A DNA stretch of 64,000 nt, taken from assembly GCA_054601695.1 (NCBI GenBank), contig BAAHQB010000007.1:1550001-1614000 (forward strand), in the 5' to 3' direction. The notes under the pieces were generated by a model, which saw only the letters and a program-made list of their open reading frames with translations, was not told the origin of the DNA and made no database searches. Source of the DNA: Amorphochlora amoebiformis. Its lineage: Eukaryota; Cercozoa; Chlorarachniophyceae. The position numbers were made by a program, and so were the translations under genes. Position 1 is the stretch's first letter, and each line of letters begins with the position of its first letter. Positions 1-63,590 of this stretch are shown piece by piece.

Positions 1-49
1 TATGTGTGTATAATATATAATATACACACACATGTATATATATGCATAG

Positions 50-150
50 GGCCCAAAGGGATGGAGAAAGAGCGTTGGGCTGAGTTGGAAGATGTGGCCG
101 TTAAGGCATTTAATCATATATATACATATACACATGTGTGTATATATATA

Positions 151-202
<52 letters not shown>

Positions 203-228
203 ATACATGCATGTGTATACACACCTAT

Positions 229-263
<35 letters not shown>

Positions 264-288
264 TTTTAATATATACCTATATACCTAT

Positions 289-334
<46 letters not shown>

Positions 335-418
335 CAGCTTGGGCTCAACGTAACAGATCCAGGATGTAAGGTGTTGAAAAAAGACATACTCAGTTGTATT
401 TTGGGGGCAGAAAAGTAA
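50..418 (+). CDS. 3' end of an unrecognised gene (two exons)
   Basis: Two pieces look coding. The first starts after the AG at 48-49 and reads a charged helical segment containing [18 protein letters not shown] up to about 118; no clean GT donor follows, because the sequence runs straight into (TA)n, so the donor is unresolved. The second runs 338-418 after a TTACAG acceptor, begins [16 protein letters not shown] and stops at TAA 416-418. Together they would form the C-terminus of a protein whose start lies left of the window. I do not recognise the family. Mixed base composition and an amphipathic amino-acid pattern separate these pieces from the surrounding TA repeats. Confidence 0.45.
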
Positions 419-1050
<632 letters not shown>

Positions 1051-1055
1051 GCAGA

Positions 1056-1175
1056 ATGGAGCTGTCGTACAACCAGATCACCCCAGAGCAGGCCGAGATC
1101 CGCAACATGTGGTACAAGGACATCGAGTGGTGGACCACACTCAAGCGAGTAGGGTTCGTGCCGCAATTCCAATGA
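1056..1175 (+). CDS. Short terminal exon or small ORF, unrecognised
   Basis: An open frame of 39 residues, GC-rich amid TA repeats, starts at ATG 1056 or continues from an exon, because a GCAG acceptor lies at 1051-1054. It stops at TGA 1173-1175. It contains [17 protein letters not shown], an aromatic-rich stretch with strong C/G third positions (GAG, CAG, ATC, CGC), which suggests real coding. I do not recognise the protein. It could be the last exon of the gene ending at 418 under alternative splicing, or a separate gene. Confidence 0.4.
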   Translation: MELSYNQITPEQAEIRNMWYKDIEWWTTLKRVGFVPQFQ

Positions 1176-1475
1176 TCGACATCTAGGACATGGCATGAAT
1201 TGAACTTGAAGATTTTCGAAAACGTAATCTCACAATGGATTCCAATATTCCAGATAGTATGACATTGTATCAATTAATTGGAACTGAGTCCATATGTATG
1301 TAGACACTACGACGAATATGAATATCATAGCTAGTATCAGCAGTCAGGCTGGAGTATCCAGTCTAGAGAGTCTTATTAGTCTTATACATAACACGTATCT
1401 AGTATCTACTAATATACAATTATATATACACTAAATTCTAGTATGTAATAATCAAATATATATATGTATATTATA

Positions 1476-1506
<31 letters not shown>

Positions 1507-1580
1507 CTGGATATATATGTATATGTGTGTATATATATCCATGTATCTAGTATATATTCTAGATATTATGTATATACTAG

Positions 1581-1632
<52 letters not shown>

Positions 1633-1736
1633 ATACACCGTCACACATATCCAGACACATGCGCATATACTAGACTAGCTACTTGATATGTATATATGGA
1701 ATACTGAGTCTAGTATACAGTATCTATATACATCTA

Positions 1737-1830
<94 letters not shown>

Positions 1831-2040
1831 ATATATATAAATATATGTGTGTGTGTGTATATATGTGTATATATATGTGTGTATATAGTATACATGCATA
1901 CATACACATGTATATATATATATATATATATATACTATGATATAATCATAGCTCTGACACACCTTATATACAACAAAATATCATGCCTGTGAATATTATG
2001 CATCATCACAACACCAATTTAATAACAATCATATATCGTC
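1176..2040. other. AT-rich spacer with CTAG-rich unique patch
   Basis: Between 1176 and about 1480 the sequence is unique and rich in CTAG/TCTAG words. The rest is (TA)n. No open frame with coding character is seen. Confidence 0.5.
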
Positions 2041-3026
2041 AGCCACGCACATGAGAGTTAGAGAAAAGAACTCCGGAAAGATTGAAAGAAAGACACAATG
2101 GAAAGGCGAAGAGGGACATACATGGACACAGAGAGAAGAGGAGAGGAGGGTAGGAATCGGGCAGGGCTGTTGGCGCTGGTCGAACGCAGAGAAGTGACTT
2201 CGGAGCACAGAGTAGATCCAAAATTACTGAAATAAAGCGGTGGATAACCTAATAAGGCTCTTGGAGATTGCTCTGAGGGTTACAAATGGTACCAAAGGCA
2301 TTGGATAACACATTTTGAGAGACCATCACCTCCCGCCTGATCCATACGAAACTCGACGTGATATAACGATATATCACGGTGTGACATATCCCTTAATCAC
2401 AACCCAACCTGCGACTGGTCCCCATGTCACATATAGTGTGATAGCCCCCTGTGTCACGTTTCCGCAGGCCACCGGCGACAAGAGATGAGGCGTTGGCTGG
2501 CGGCTGTGACCCTTGTCTGTGCCCGTTCGGCATATTCTCCGCATCGCCTTTTTCGCTTATTCCCAGCCCGTAGGAATCCGAACATTGTCTCATTTTAGAA
2601 GTTAGGGGAATTTATGAATATTACGTGTCAGGAAGGGGTATGTGCATATGTTATACCCAGGAAGGGCCAGTATGCGTGGTCTCAAAGCTTTTGCGGACTC
2701 ACAAGAATCTAAATTACATTTAACCCCGAAGTAAGGGAGTGGGATCTTGAGGGTTAGAAGAAATATACATGCTTCATTGTGCAAGTAGCCTCAGATAAAC
2801 ATAAATACTTACACAGACACTCCCCAACGACTCGCAATCCGGAGATCAAGAGGCGGCCTGGGAAGATTTTACTCGGAAATAAAGGGGAGGAAAGAAGCCG
2901 GAAACGGAGGGAGAGTGGGAGAAGCTCCCGAATGGATGAGGCTGAGGGGTGTCCAGTGGGGGCGGGTGGGCGTGGGGGATGCGAATGGAGCATATGTGGT
3001 ATCAATTGTGTGTGCGTTGATGTATG

Positions 3027-3106
<80 letters not shown>

Positions 3107-3125
3107 GTATATTGCCAAACTTCAG
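2041..3125. other. Unique sequence upstream of the selU exons; 5' exon(s) not resolved
   Basis: About 1 kb of mixed-composition DNA that should hold the promoter and first exon(s) of the selU gene. One candidate is an ATG at 2485 opening a 37-residue frame (stop 2596-2598) that is Arg/Leu/Ala-rich and almost free of acidic residues, like an organelle transit peptide (starts MRRWLAAVTLV). Its splice phase to the exon at 3126 does not fit directly, so at least one more exon or a different start would be needed. I leave the 5' end open. (TA)n fills 3033-3112. Confidence 0.35.
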
Positions 3126-14928
<11,803 letters not shown>

Positions 14929-15070
14929 GATCATAGCTCCAGTAGCTAGATCGCAAAGCCATTAAAATCATTAAATATTAATAGCAGACGTGCGTCTACT
15001 GAGAATTGTTAGATAGCTCTGCCTAGTATCTAGAGTATAGCCGCTTGAATAGCATAGTAATTTATATATG

Positions 15071-15102
<32 letters not shown>

Positions 15103-15242
15103 GATATATACACATACATATACTAGATATACACATATATACTAGATATATATCTTATATATATATATATATATATTGCATGATGAGTCCAGATCGCGAT
15201 TGATCATGATCGACAATTAATTTACGGCGAAATTACAGATAG
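14929..15242. other. Convergent intergenic region between selU and the BIN4-like gene
   Basis: Unique AT-rich sequence with CTAG words and (TA)n at 15061-15175. It separates the stop of the + strand selU gene from the stop of the - strand gene. No coding signal seen. Confidence 0.6.
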
Positions 15243-15506
15243 TTATCTTCTGGATTTCTTTTTCTCTGCCTTTTCCTTTTTCTTCCGCTTCTTCTTCTCC
15301 GCTTCCTCTTTTCTGTGCTCTTCGTTGACATCGAAATCGACATCTTGGGAGTCGTCCATCTTAAGAGTTCCTGCAAATGTAACGCGGATTATCTCGTGCA
15401 TACAATTTTATGTCGTTCAATGAGCCCACAGACCATGAGTTAAGCTTTCCGTTTGTAAATACTTATATATATATATATATTGTATGTAACATATATATAT
15501 ATATGT

Positions 15507-15545
<39 letters not shown>

Positions 15546-15629
15546 GTACAACATATATATTATACACACGCACATATATATATATATATATATACACATA
15601 TATACACATATAGAGGTATATGTAGGATA

Positions 15630-15677
<48 letters not shown>

Positions 15678-15680
15678 TCA

Positions 15681-15722
<42 letters not shown>

Positions 15723-15782
15723 TCTATAATGGTTTACACATTGCGTATACTTTTTTACGTATACTTTTAATGCATATATACT

Positions 15783-15821
<39 letters not shown>

Positions 15822-15825
15822 CATA

Positions 15826-15875
<50 letters not shown>

Positions 15876-15968
15876 ATAAATATGCATACATGTAAATGTA
15901 TACATACATATAAAAATATACATATACATATACATATACATATATGTATATATATGTATATATATGTG

Positions 15969-16020
<52 letters not shown>

Positions 16021-16094
16021 GTGTGTGTGTATACTATATGTATATATATACACATAATTCATATCTATGTATATATATATACATATATACATAT

Positions 16095-16126
<32 letters not shown>

Positions 16127-16136
16127 GTATACATAA

Positions 16137-16167
<31 letters not shown>

Positions 16168-16260
16168 GTATACATATATATAATATATAAAATATATATA
16201 TTAGATATGTATATATATAATATACATACATATATATTTTATATACATACATATATATAT

Positions 16261-16310
<50 letters not shown>

Positions 16311-16479
16311 CTATATATGTATATATATATATATATATATATACATTGTATACATACATATATATACATATACATATCAATGTTAGGAGTATGTACAGGT
16401 ATGTATTGTACACATATACATATATAAATATGGTGTATTATTTGTATTATTATGTTGTACACAATATATCTGAATATAC

Positions 16480-16544
<65 letters not shown>

Positions 16545-16739
16545 TAATATATAATATATATATATATATATGTCATATATACATATATATATATATATGT
16601 CATATATGTATAATTATATATATACAATATACATATATATATATATGCGTATATGTGTACAACAGTTTTAATAATCGTATAATACTATATATAAGCACAC
16701 ATATACACATACACATCTATATATATATACATACATATA

Positions 16740-16774
<35 letters not shown>

Positions 16775-18167
16775 CCAGAACAAATAGATTTACTCACCTT
16801 CAAGCAATAATTCAGAATCGAAGATACTCCCGACGTAGTCCAGACTCACCAAAGAGTCCGACACACTCTCAATCCGAGCCTCCTCCGCCCCGTAGTTCAC
16901 GATAGCCATGGTGCCCATGCTCTTCCCAAACGATGCCCGGAATATCTTGCCCTTGAGATCGAAGGTAATACCCTCCTTCTTGTGACACTTCAACCGCCCA
17001 ATAGCACCGACTTCACCGTCCAACTCGATCTTATCGTCGTCGATCTCGACGATCAACATGGAGGAATCGTTCTGAATATTGGGTAGGTAAGGGAATGATT
17101 GTTCGCTCATGAGGGTTAATCAAGATGATTAATTACGGAATAACCTTGGGCAGCAGTAAAGGCATGCTCTGCAAAACCTCCTTCTTGCCCCTTGAACTTT
17201 TGGACTTTGAGGTCCTTGGCTTCTCCGATTCCACCTTGGCAATACTGCCCTGTGCGGATCCCTCCCGTTTAAACTTCAAGTCCTTCTTATTTGCCTCACG
17301 TTTCTTTGTGGCCCCGGGATTCTTGCCCAGCGGCCCGGGATTCCTAACCAGCGGGTCCGCATCCTTTTTCCTAATCTGAACATTGAGTTTTCTCGCGATC
17401 GGAATGTTCTCGCCCTCGACATCCTCTTCTTTCTCATCATTGATGGTGATGACCCCGCGTTTGGTAGGTTTCTTGTCTTTACTGATGGAAGAGGGCCGCA
17501 ACGGGACCTCAGGTTTGGGCTCAAAGTCTTCGACATGCTCGGAATCCCCGCTTTCTTCGTCGCTGATGACGACTGCGCGGCGCTTGGCAGGTTTTTTTTT
17601 TACGAAATGGGGGCGTCCTTTGCGCTTGCGCGACGGCGCTTTCGGTTTGGACTCTGCCTTTTCGGCACACTCGGAATCTGCGTCGTGTTGGTCTAGATTC
17701 ATATCCTCGTGTTCCCTATCCTCCGTCAGGTTGATGACTTGTATGCTCCTGCGTCTCCTCGGGGCTATATTTTTGGTTTTGGTGGTGGATGAGCGACCTC
17801 GTGGCTTGGTTTTCGAGCTGATAGTTGCCACCGGCTGCTTGGCGGGCTTAGGTTCCTCTTCGTCCACTTCCTCTATGTATTCTGAAACGTCGCTCTCCTT
17901 GTGATCCGAAGATTCGCTTTCTATTATTTCAGGCTCTTCGTACTTTGGTTTTCTCCGAGCAGGCTGATTTCACGAAAAGCACATCAGCTTTATCAGGGAA
18001 ATCATTAACCTTAGATGTTCAATATGGTTGGCTTTATTGACCTCAAAATCGAAATCGAAAAGATTTGACTGAATTTTTTTCGTCTTCTTGGGCTTTTGTC
18101 CCTTTCCGGGGCTGCGCCGTGCTCGCCGGCGGCCTACGGAGCCTGGAGATTTGCTTCCCGCCATCAT
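15243..18167 (-). CDS. BIN4-like topoisomerase VI complex subunit, 4 exons
   Basis: Exons in transcript order: 18042-18167 (ATG 18165-18167), 17145-17963, 16798-17071, 15243-15370 (TAA 15243-15245). They total 1347 bases, giving 448 residues, and all phases agree. The N-terminus is long, Lys/Arg-rich and disordered with acidic clusters, a repeated (K)[16 protein letters not shown] / [16 protein letters not shown] pattern and [11 protein letters not shown]. The conserved part is [49 protein letters not shown] and [13 protein letters not shown], matching the order of motifs in plant BIN4 (RHL3), a DNA-binding partner of topoisomerase VI needed for endoreduplication. A Lys-rich tail ends the protein. 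The last intron is full of (TA)n; the others are short and ordinary. A nuclear location is inferred. Confidence 0.8.
15371..16797. repeat. (TA)n-filled last intron of the BIN4-like gene
   Basis: 1.4 kb of (TA)n with TACA/TATG interruptions between donor GTGAGT (16797 downward) and acceptor TTTGCAG (15371-15373). No exon echo is obvious here, unlike in the other long introns. Confidence 0.8.
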
Positions 18168-18408
18168 GACAGAAATGTTCGGAATCTACTCGGTATCCAG
18201 AAGAAAGTATTTACCGGCTAAATTAAGAAGATATTCAGATATCTTGTATATCTCTATCCTATAGATTGATATGCTGATATCTAACATAGATATCTAAAGT
18301 AAAATTATTATACATGTGGATATCGATCTTCGATATCGATCCTACGGGACCGAAGAATTAATTTCTCCGGCCACAAACGCAGACCAGGGCCGAGTACCTG
18401 CGCCAACC
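18168..18408. promoter_or_regulatory. Putative bidirectional promoter
   Basis: About 240 bases between the BIN4-like start (minus) and a candidate start at 18409 (plus). The sequence is unique, AT-rich and contains many GATATC/ATATCGAT words. Promoter function is inferred only from the head-to-head arrangement. Confidence 0.4.
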
Positions 18409-18813
18409 ATGATGGCCAGGTGATTCGCACGCGCCCCTCCTCCCCCCCTTTCGCTTCCCCGCCCTTCGATTTCACCCCCTTCCCATATTAACCCCATATC
18501 TACCGCAAAATATGCGAAATTTCCTAGAAAACTAATCCCAAACCTTGCCCTGCTCACCACTCTCCCGTGCACCCCCCCCATTGATTCCCTTTTTTCACGC
18601 AGCGAGGAAGTCGCTCTGCTCCCCCGGAAATATTCCCCACGCTCTCGCGTGTCGGCCGTGGCTCTTGCCCTTGCTGCTGTCGCGGCCGTGGCTATTGGGA
18701 CCGTCGCGGTGTCGTATGGGCCGACAGTGCTCGGTGCGGGTCTTGCGATGCGCGGAGTGGTTGGACAATACCTTTTAAGATTTACTATTTTTCTCTGTTT
18801 GGGAATTTTATAG
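18409..18813 (+). CDS. Candidate 5' exons with a hydrophobic leader, possibly of uL3
   Basis: ATGATGGCCAG (18409-18419) followed by GTGATT, a normal-composition 183-base intron, and a CACGCAG acceptor joins in frame to an exon from 18603. The product starts [15 protein letters not shown] and then has a strongly hydrophobic Ala/Val stretch ([16 protein letters not shown]). If left unspliced it ends at TAG 18811-18813. If the GTATGG at 18714 is used as donor, the phase fits the uL3 exon at 20211 and the leader would resemble a signal peptide, as on bipartite plastid presequences. The GC-rich coding character is good; the link to uL3 is a hypothesis. Confidence 0.4.
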
Positions 18814-18877
18814 GGAGGAAATAGGAAGGGGCAAGTGGGATGGATATATTTTTGTGTTTTTGTGCAGATTTACACAC

Positions 18878-18916
<39 letters not shown>

Positions 18917-18962
18917 TACACATATATTTCACAAAAACAAACATTCATTTCTATACAACCAT

Positions 18963-19039
<77 letters not shown>

Positions 19040-19064
19040 ATATATATATATATATAACATATAT

Positions 19065-19117
<53 letters not shown>

Positions 19118-19215
19118 CAATTCTATATAATATTATACACACACACATATATATATACATATATGTATATATATAGATATATTATATATAATATTTTATA
19201 AGGTATATGTATGGC

Positions 19216-19227
19216 TGGTCTGGTGTC

Positions 19228-19274
<47 letters not shown>

Positions 19275-19307
19275 ATGTATGTATATATGTATAAATGTAT
19301 TATATAT

Positions 19308-19358
<51 letters not shown>

Positions 19359-19465
19359 GTAATATAATGCATGTATACATATATACATACATAAACATAT
19401 ATTATACATATATATATATATATGTGTACATATATAAATATATATATGTGTATATATATATTTTT

Positions 19466-19503
<38 letters not shown>

Positions 19504-19525
19504 GACACATTCAGACCAGCCGCAT
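19216..19525. repeat. Imperfect inverted repeat flanking (TA)n
   Basis: GGCTGGTCTGGTGTCAGATA near 19212-19231 and its near reverse complement (TATCTGACACATTCAGACCAGCC) near 19499-19522 bracket about 270 bases of TA repeats. The arms could pair into a long stem, or this may be an inverted echo of a unique segment. Confidence 0.7.
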
Positions 19526-19611
19526 GGGTGTAAATACTAATGTCGGAATCACACGTGACGTTGCTGTCAACTCTCGGTAGCTCAAATAATTAACCACAAC
19601 TGTCACTCCAT

Positions 19612-19860
19612 TCTAGATGCATCAAGATATCAGAGATATCAGTTGATAGATATCAGAGATATCAGTTGATAGATATCTGAAGTAGATACATCAAGATATC
19701 AGAGATATCAGTTGATAGATATCTGAAGTGTCACTCCATCTAAATGCATCAAGATATCAGAGATATCCGTTGATAGATATCTGTAACCAGTTGATAGATA
19801 TCTGTAACCATAACCTCATAACTAAGTCAACTAAGTAACCTTAAACTCATAACTAAGTAA
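19612..19860 (+). repeat. Tandem repeat of ATCAGAGATATCAGTTGATAG type
   Basis: Units built from CATCAAGATATCAGAGATATC and AGTTGATAGATATCTG are repeated several times with variable order, followed by short TAACTAAGTAACC repeats. Lies upstream of the first confirmed uL3 exon. Confidence 0.85.
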
Positions 19861-19865
19861 CCTTA

Positions 19866-19910
<45 letters not shown>

Positions 19911-20040
19911 CCTTCATATATTTAATATCTATATATATATGTATATATACATATATATACATGTGTGTATATATATATGTACATACAATATTTGTATATA
20001 TCTACGTATATATATATATATATATATATGTGTGTAAGTC

Positions 20041-20080
<40 letters not shown>

Positions 20081-20210
20081 ATATGTATACATTTACACAT
20101 ACACACAAAACACATATGTATATATTATATACATATATACATATACATAATATATATTCACATATTACAAACGTATCAAAATTCACACATGCAAATAAAT
20201 ATCCACCCAG

Positions 20211-24837
<4,627 letters not shown>

Positions 24838-25528
24838 GTCTGGAGATCACGAACCATCATCACGAGGGACAGGGAAAGGGTCACGAGTCGACAGCTATCT
24901 GGTTTATATCTGGTGGGGCAGGTTGGTTTGATACCGATATTGTAAGATATTCCACGATTACTCTGGAGATGATCAAACCGACTAGCTTTAGATAGCAATT
25001 TTAATGCGGAAGAAAAACATTCGGAAAGGCCGCGTGATGATGCTGTATAATTTTTTTTCAACTTAATTACTTGGATGGGATGTTGACGCGTCACAGTTCA
25101 ATATAAATCTAGATATATAATTTCAGGTACTGAGTACCTATATTCTAGATATTAGACCAACGTGGCCTAATAGTATTCGGATTTTGAACTGGCCCTCTAC
25201 TAGTCTAACAGTATTCGGATTTTTAACAACAGATGCATAGTCTAAACTAGTAAAATGGATCGTATATTTTCTAGATTTTCTAGAATGTTATTTACACACT
25301 GGTGTATCTCTCAGCTACTTAGAGCCTTAGAGGTCTATAGAGTACCCAGCTCCACGAGTCCTAGAGGTCTAGTATCTTAAGAGTATTACCACTAGACCAG
25401 CTCCATGAGTCTAGATGAGTCCTGGTCGACTCCTGGAGTCTTCTAGGTCTTGAACAACTACAGTCTCTTTACCGTTACTAGGTTATATATATATGCATAC
25501 GCTAGGCAACATCACACAATGAGAAACT
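24838..25528. other. Convergent intergenic region
   Basis: Unique sequence between the uL3 stop and the 3' end of the ATPase gene, with TCTAGAGGTCT/CTAG-rich words at 25100-25460. No gene recognised. Confidence 0.6.
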
Positions 25529-25879
25529 ATGGATAATCTAAAACAACGATACAATATTTCAAAAAACTTCGAAATTATATCATACACAGCTACTAGAGCT
25601 ACTCAGATGCGAATGCCATCTACTAGCCTGGGCTACGATGCGATCGAATGCATCTCGTCCTATGCTGAGATGCGTATAGATATATACTTTCATGTATCGG
25701 ATACGAGTTCTATCATACCGGTCATATCCTTTGAGTACGAGTATCCCCCCCCTACTGCAGCCGATAAATTAAAATACAACATGTATGTTTTCCTCAATTT
25801 CGCTACCCTCGGATGGCGTAAGCGAACAGGTTTGGGTAAAAACGTGTATATTCATCCATCTTCTCAGAATGCGGCCTAG
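25529..25879 (+). CDS. Uncertain 116-residue ORF
   Basis: An uninterrupted frame from ATG 25529 to TAG 25877-25879 in mixed-composition DNA, starting [15 protein letters not shown]. No recognisable motif. It lies antisense to, and 17 bases beyond, the last ATPase exon. Its length is notable for AT-rich DNA, but the opposite strand is also open over much of it, so it may be chance or 3' UTR of the ATPase. Confidence 0.25.
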   Translation: MDNLKQRYNISKNFEIISYTATRATQMRMPSTSLGYDAIECISSYAEMRIDIYFHVSDTSSIIPVISFEYEYPPPTAADKLKYNMYVFLNFATLGWRKRTGLGKNVYIHPSSQNAA

Positions 25880-25895
25880 CCGACTTGAATCGGTG

Positions 25896-60426
<34,531 letters not shown>

Positions 60427-61821
60427 TTTCTGCTATTGGTACGTCGGAGCTGGGCATTGCATCGATCATTTTAGGCGAATGTCTCAGAACGGGCGGCGAA
60501 ATTTGAACCAGAAGGAGAAAATATCGATATATTGCATCTATGAACCTGTATTGATGTGTAGACGGTTTTCGCGGGCTATCGAGCCTCGAGGTCTTCGACT
60601 AATTTGGCCGGGTCTGCAGAAGTCTGTATGAGCAGCGCCTCGCGTGCGTGATGCGCTTTCACTTGCTATTCACCTGAATATACCTTATTTCCACCTTCTA
60701 TTCGTTTGTCAGGAGCATCGACAAGAAAAGAGAATATCTTTTCGGTTTCGGATGGACACCGAGCCCTCACACTCCAAACGAGGGGGCCCCAGCTAACCGG
60801 CCTTCATCTCTTTCTTCCGTGAAAAGGCTGGTTCGGTTGAAGATCTGAATATATCGATATCTCTAAGGGCTGTTAAATTTCAATTTACGGAAACTCAGAG
60901 GAGCTAGAATTCGAAGATACAGTACTTTCTCCCACGAGATGACGCGACCCAACGCTCAAGGCACCTTCCCTCTTCGCCTACGCCCTACCCAAACAGAAGG
61001 ATCCTGCATAATACACCCCATATCCTTTCCCGCGAAAATTCCTTACAAGTTTCTCCATTTCAGTCGTTGTGATGGCTATTGTGTACCTGTCGTGGGGCAT
61101 GTGCGATAGAGAGAGCTCAAATATGCCTCCGGTTGCTACAACTCGACTCTCTGGCGTCCTATCCGGTATATCCTCCACTTGTTAAGAGCGAGGGAAAACA
61201 GGAGATTGGGAGTACTGTCCGCAAAATTTCTGACGCCTTATGTTTTCTCAAGATGTCCGATCCGGAAGGAGAGCTTGTCCATCGGCGTTTGGTGAGAGCA
61301 GAACACATCGAATATGGCGACGGCTATGGTCTCTTCGAGGGGGCAGTTACGACCCCAACACCTGGCCAGAATTGCCGTGAGACCAAACTCCAGCTCTAAC
61401 CCACCCTCTCAAACTCACCCAAACCTTCACCTCCCCTTTCCCTGGCTCTCTTAAGCCTAAGCCTAACCCAAACGCTAACCAAAGAACCAACCTTGGAGAT
61501 TTTAATTTCATTCAGCTTGAAGGGGTTTGAGGGGAGTTTATATTAATTTGTACAAAATATAATATACTTGATATTGTTCAACCAAGTGTTTTTATCAATT
61601 ATCGAGTGACATGTCTATATATTTTTATCTGTATACATAACAATGTACAAATATATATCTATGTATACATATGTATATATGTATGTGTATATTATATATT
61701 AATATATATATACATATACGAACACATGCACATCCAGTAGAAATAAAAAAAATCTCTTTTCCTATGAAAACTTTAAAAAAAAAAAAAATCGCTCAAGTTC
61801 CCCCCCCCTTTTCCTTCTCAG
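60427..61821. other. Intergenic region between divergent ATPase and RRM genes, with uncertain ORFs
   Basis: Unique, nearly balanced sequence. Two overlapping frames have coding character: minus strand 60978-61178 (IFELSLSHMPHDRYTIAITT region) and plus strand 61079-61399, whose second half from ATG 61254 starts MSDPEGELVHRRL and is followed by a GTGAGA that could be a donor. The latter might be the first exon of the RRM gene; I cannot confirm it. Promoters for both divergent genes should lie here. Confidence 0.35.
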
Positions 61822-62214
61822 GCCAAATTTTTACCAGTCTCCCACCCCCCCCAACCAGCCCTATCCCCCTCCCCCCCCCATCTTACGGCTATCCCCCCCC
61901 CCCCCTCATTATCAACAGCCCCTCTACGCAACCCAACCATACTACCCCCCCCCCACAAACCCTTACGCTCAGCCGTATTATTACCAGTACCCCCCTAATG
62001 CGATAGAGTATGCCGTAACCCCTCCTACTGTTCCCCCCCCCCCCCCCGGGGGGGGGGATGGATATGGGCAGGTGGAGAAACAGGAAGCTACGCGTCCATT
62101 TAGTAAGTTTTTTGGGTGTTTTTATATATTTGTGTGTGTTTGTGTGTGTTTGTGTGTGTTTTGTGGGTGTGTATACGGTGTTTGTGTGTATGTGTGTGTG
62201 TGTGTGTATGTATA

Positions 62215-62289
<75 letters not shown>

Positions 62290-62353
62290 ATATATATATA
62301 TATATGTACAATACGTCTGTATATCATGTATAGTATATAAATATTTATGCTTG

Positions 62354-62393
<40 letters not shown>

Positions 62394-62798
62394 TAAATAT
62401 ATATATATATATATGTATTAATATATGAATATATATATATATGTATATATACAATATATATATGTATACACATATATACATACATTTTCTATGTAATATA
62501 CACATGTATATACATATATAATATATATATAAATATATATATATGTATATATGTATATCAATATATCTATATTATATATATATATATATATGTATATATA
62601 AATTTTTATATATGTGTATACATACATATATTTCTATTTCATAAATACATGCTATTTATATATATATATATATACATATATATAATACATATATACATAT
62701 ACATACATACACATGAATATTACACATTTAATTGAATCGATATACACATATAATATGGAGAGAGAGAGAGCAGGCTTACCCTATACCCGTATACATAC

Positions 62799-62847
<49 letters not shown>

Positions 62848-63112
62848 CATATAAACATGCATAATATACGTACCATATTTTTAGGTAAAATCTCATATAA
62901 ATTTAGGTAAAAGCTACTCGTTTAGAGATGGCAAACCCTCTAAGACCCTGTTTGTTTACCACGTTCCGAAATCCATGTCAACCGAGGCACTCAGAAAGTA
63001 ATATATTACATTTATATATATGTATATATATATATATGTATATGTATATATATATGTATAACAAGCAAACAACAACCATAATTCTACTTAGAAGAGGCTG
63101 CAACAACATGTA

Positions 63113-63161
<49 letters not shown>

Positions 63162-63195
63162 ATGTATGTGTGTGTGTGTGTGTGTGCTGTGTGTG

Positions 63196-63247
<52 letters not shown>

Positions 63248-63590
63248 TATATGGCCTATATATACATATATATATATATATGTAGTCATGTATATACACA
63301 CTCTTCAGTCGTTTCGGTCGCGATATAGAGGTATATATATATATATATAAATATACATATATATATGTATATATATATATTGTCAAAACAATGTCAACAT
63401 ACATATCTTTAAAAACGTAGAAACGATCACTGTATAAAATACATACATGTTTATATCTATATAAACATATATATGTATATACATATATATACACATATAT
63501 ATACACATATATATATATATATATTAATTAATTACAGCCTATTCAGCCGTTTCGGTCGAGTTTTAGAGGTTTACATTCCCAAGTCATCAG
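61822..63590 (+). CDS. RRM RNA-binding protein with Pro/Tyr/Gln-rich segment (partial)
   Basis: Exons 61822-62102, 62928-62997, 63538-63590; the gene continues past 64000. The second and third exons give [19 protein letters not shown] then [19 protein letters not shown], the RNP2 strand and following helix and strand of an RNA recognition motif. The first exon encodes a low-complexity segment ([18 protein letters not shown], then [15 protein letters not shown]) typical of prion-like tails of RNA-binding proteins. Its frame jumps at poly-C and poly-G runs (near 61880, 61910 and 62047), each consistent with a one-base homopolymer error, so the exon cannot be read straight through as given. The acceptor is TTCTCAG at 61815-61821. 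Upstream exons are not identified. Confidence 0.75.
62033..62057 (+). repeat. C15-G10 homopolymer palindrome
   Basis: A run of 15 C switches directly to 10 G inside the Pro/Gly-rich part of the RRM gene's first exon. In the protein this would be a Pro run followed by Gly. Confidence 0.9.
63298..63333 (+). repeat. Upstream echo of RRM exon 63538-63590
   Basis: CTCTTCAGTCGTTTCGGTCG then CGATATAGAGGTATAT copies the exon's first 30 bases (LFSRFGR-LEVY), followed by TA repeats. Confidence 0.92.
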
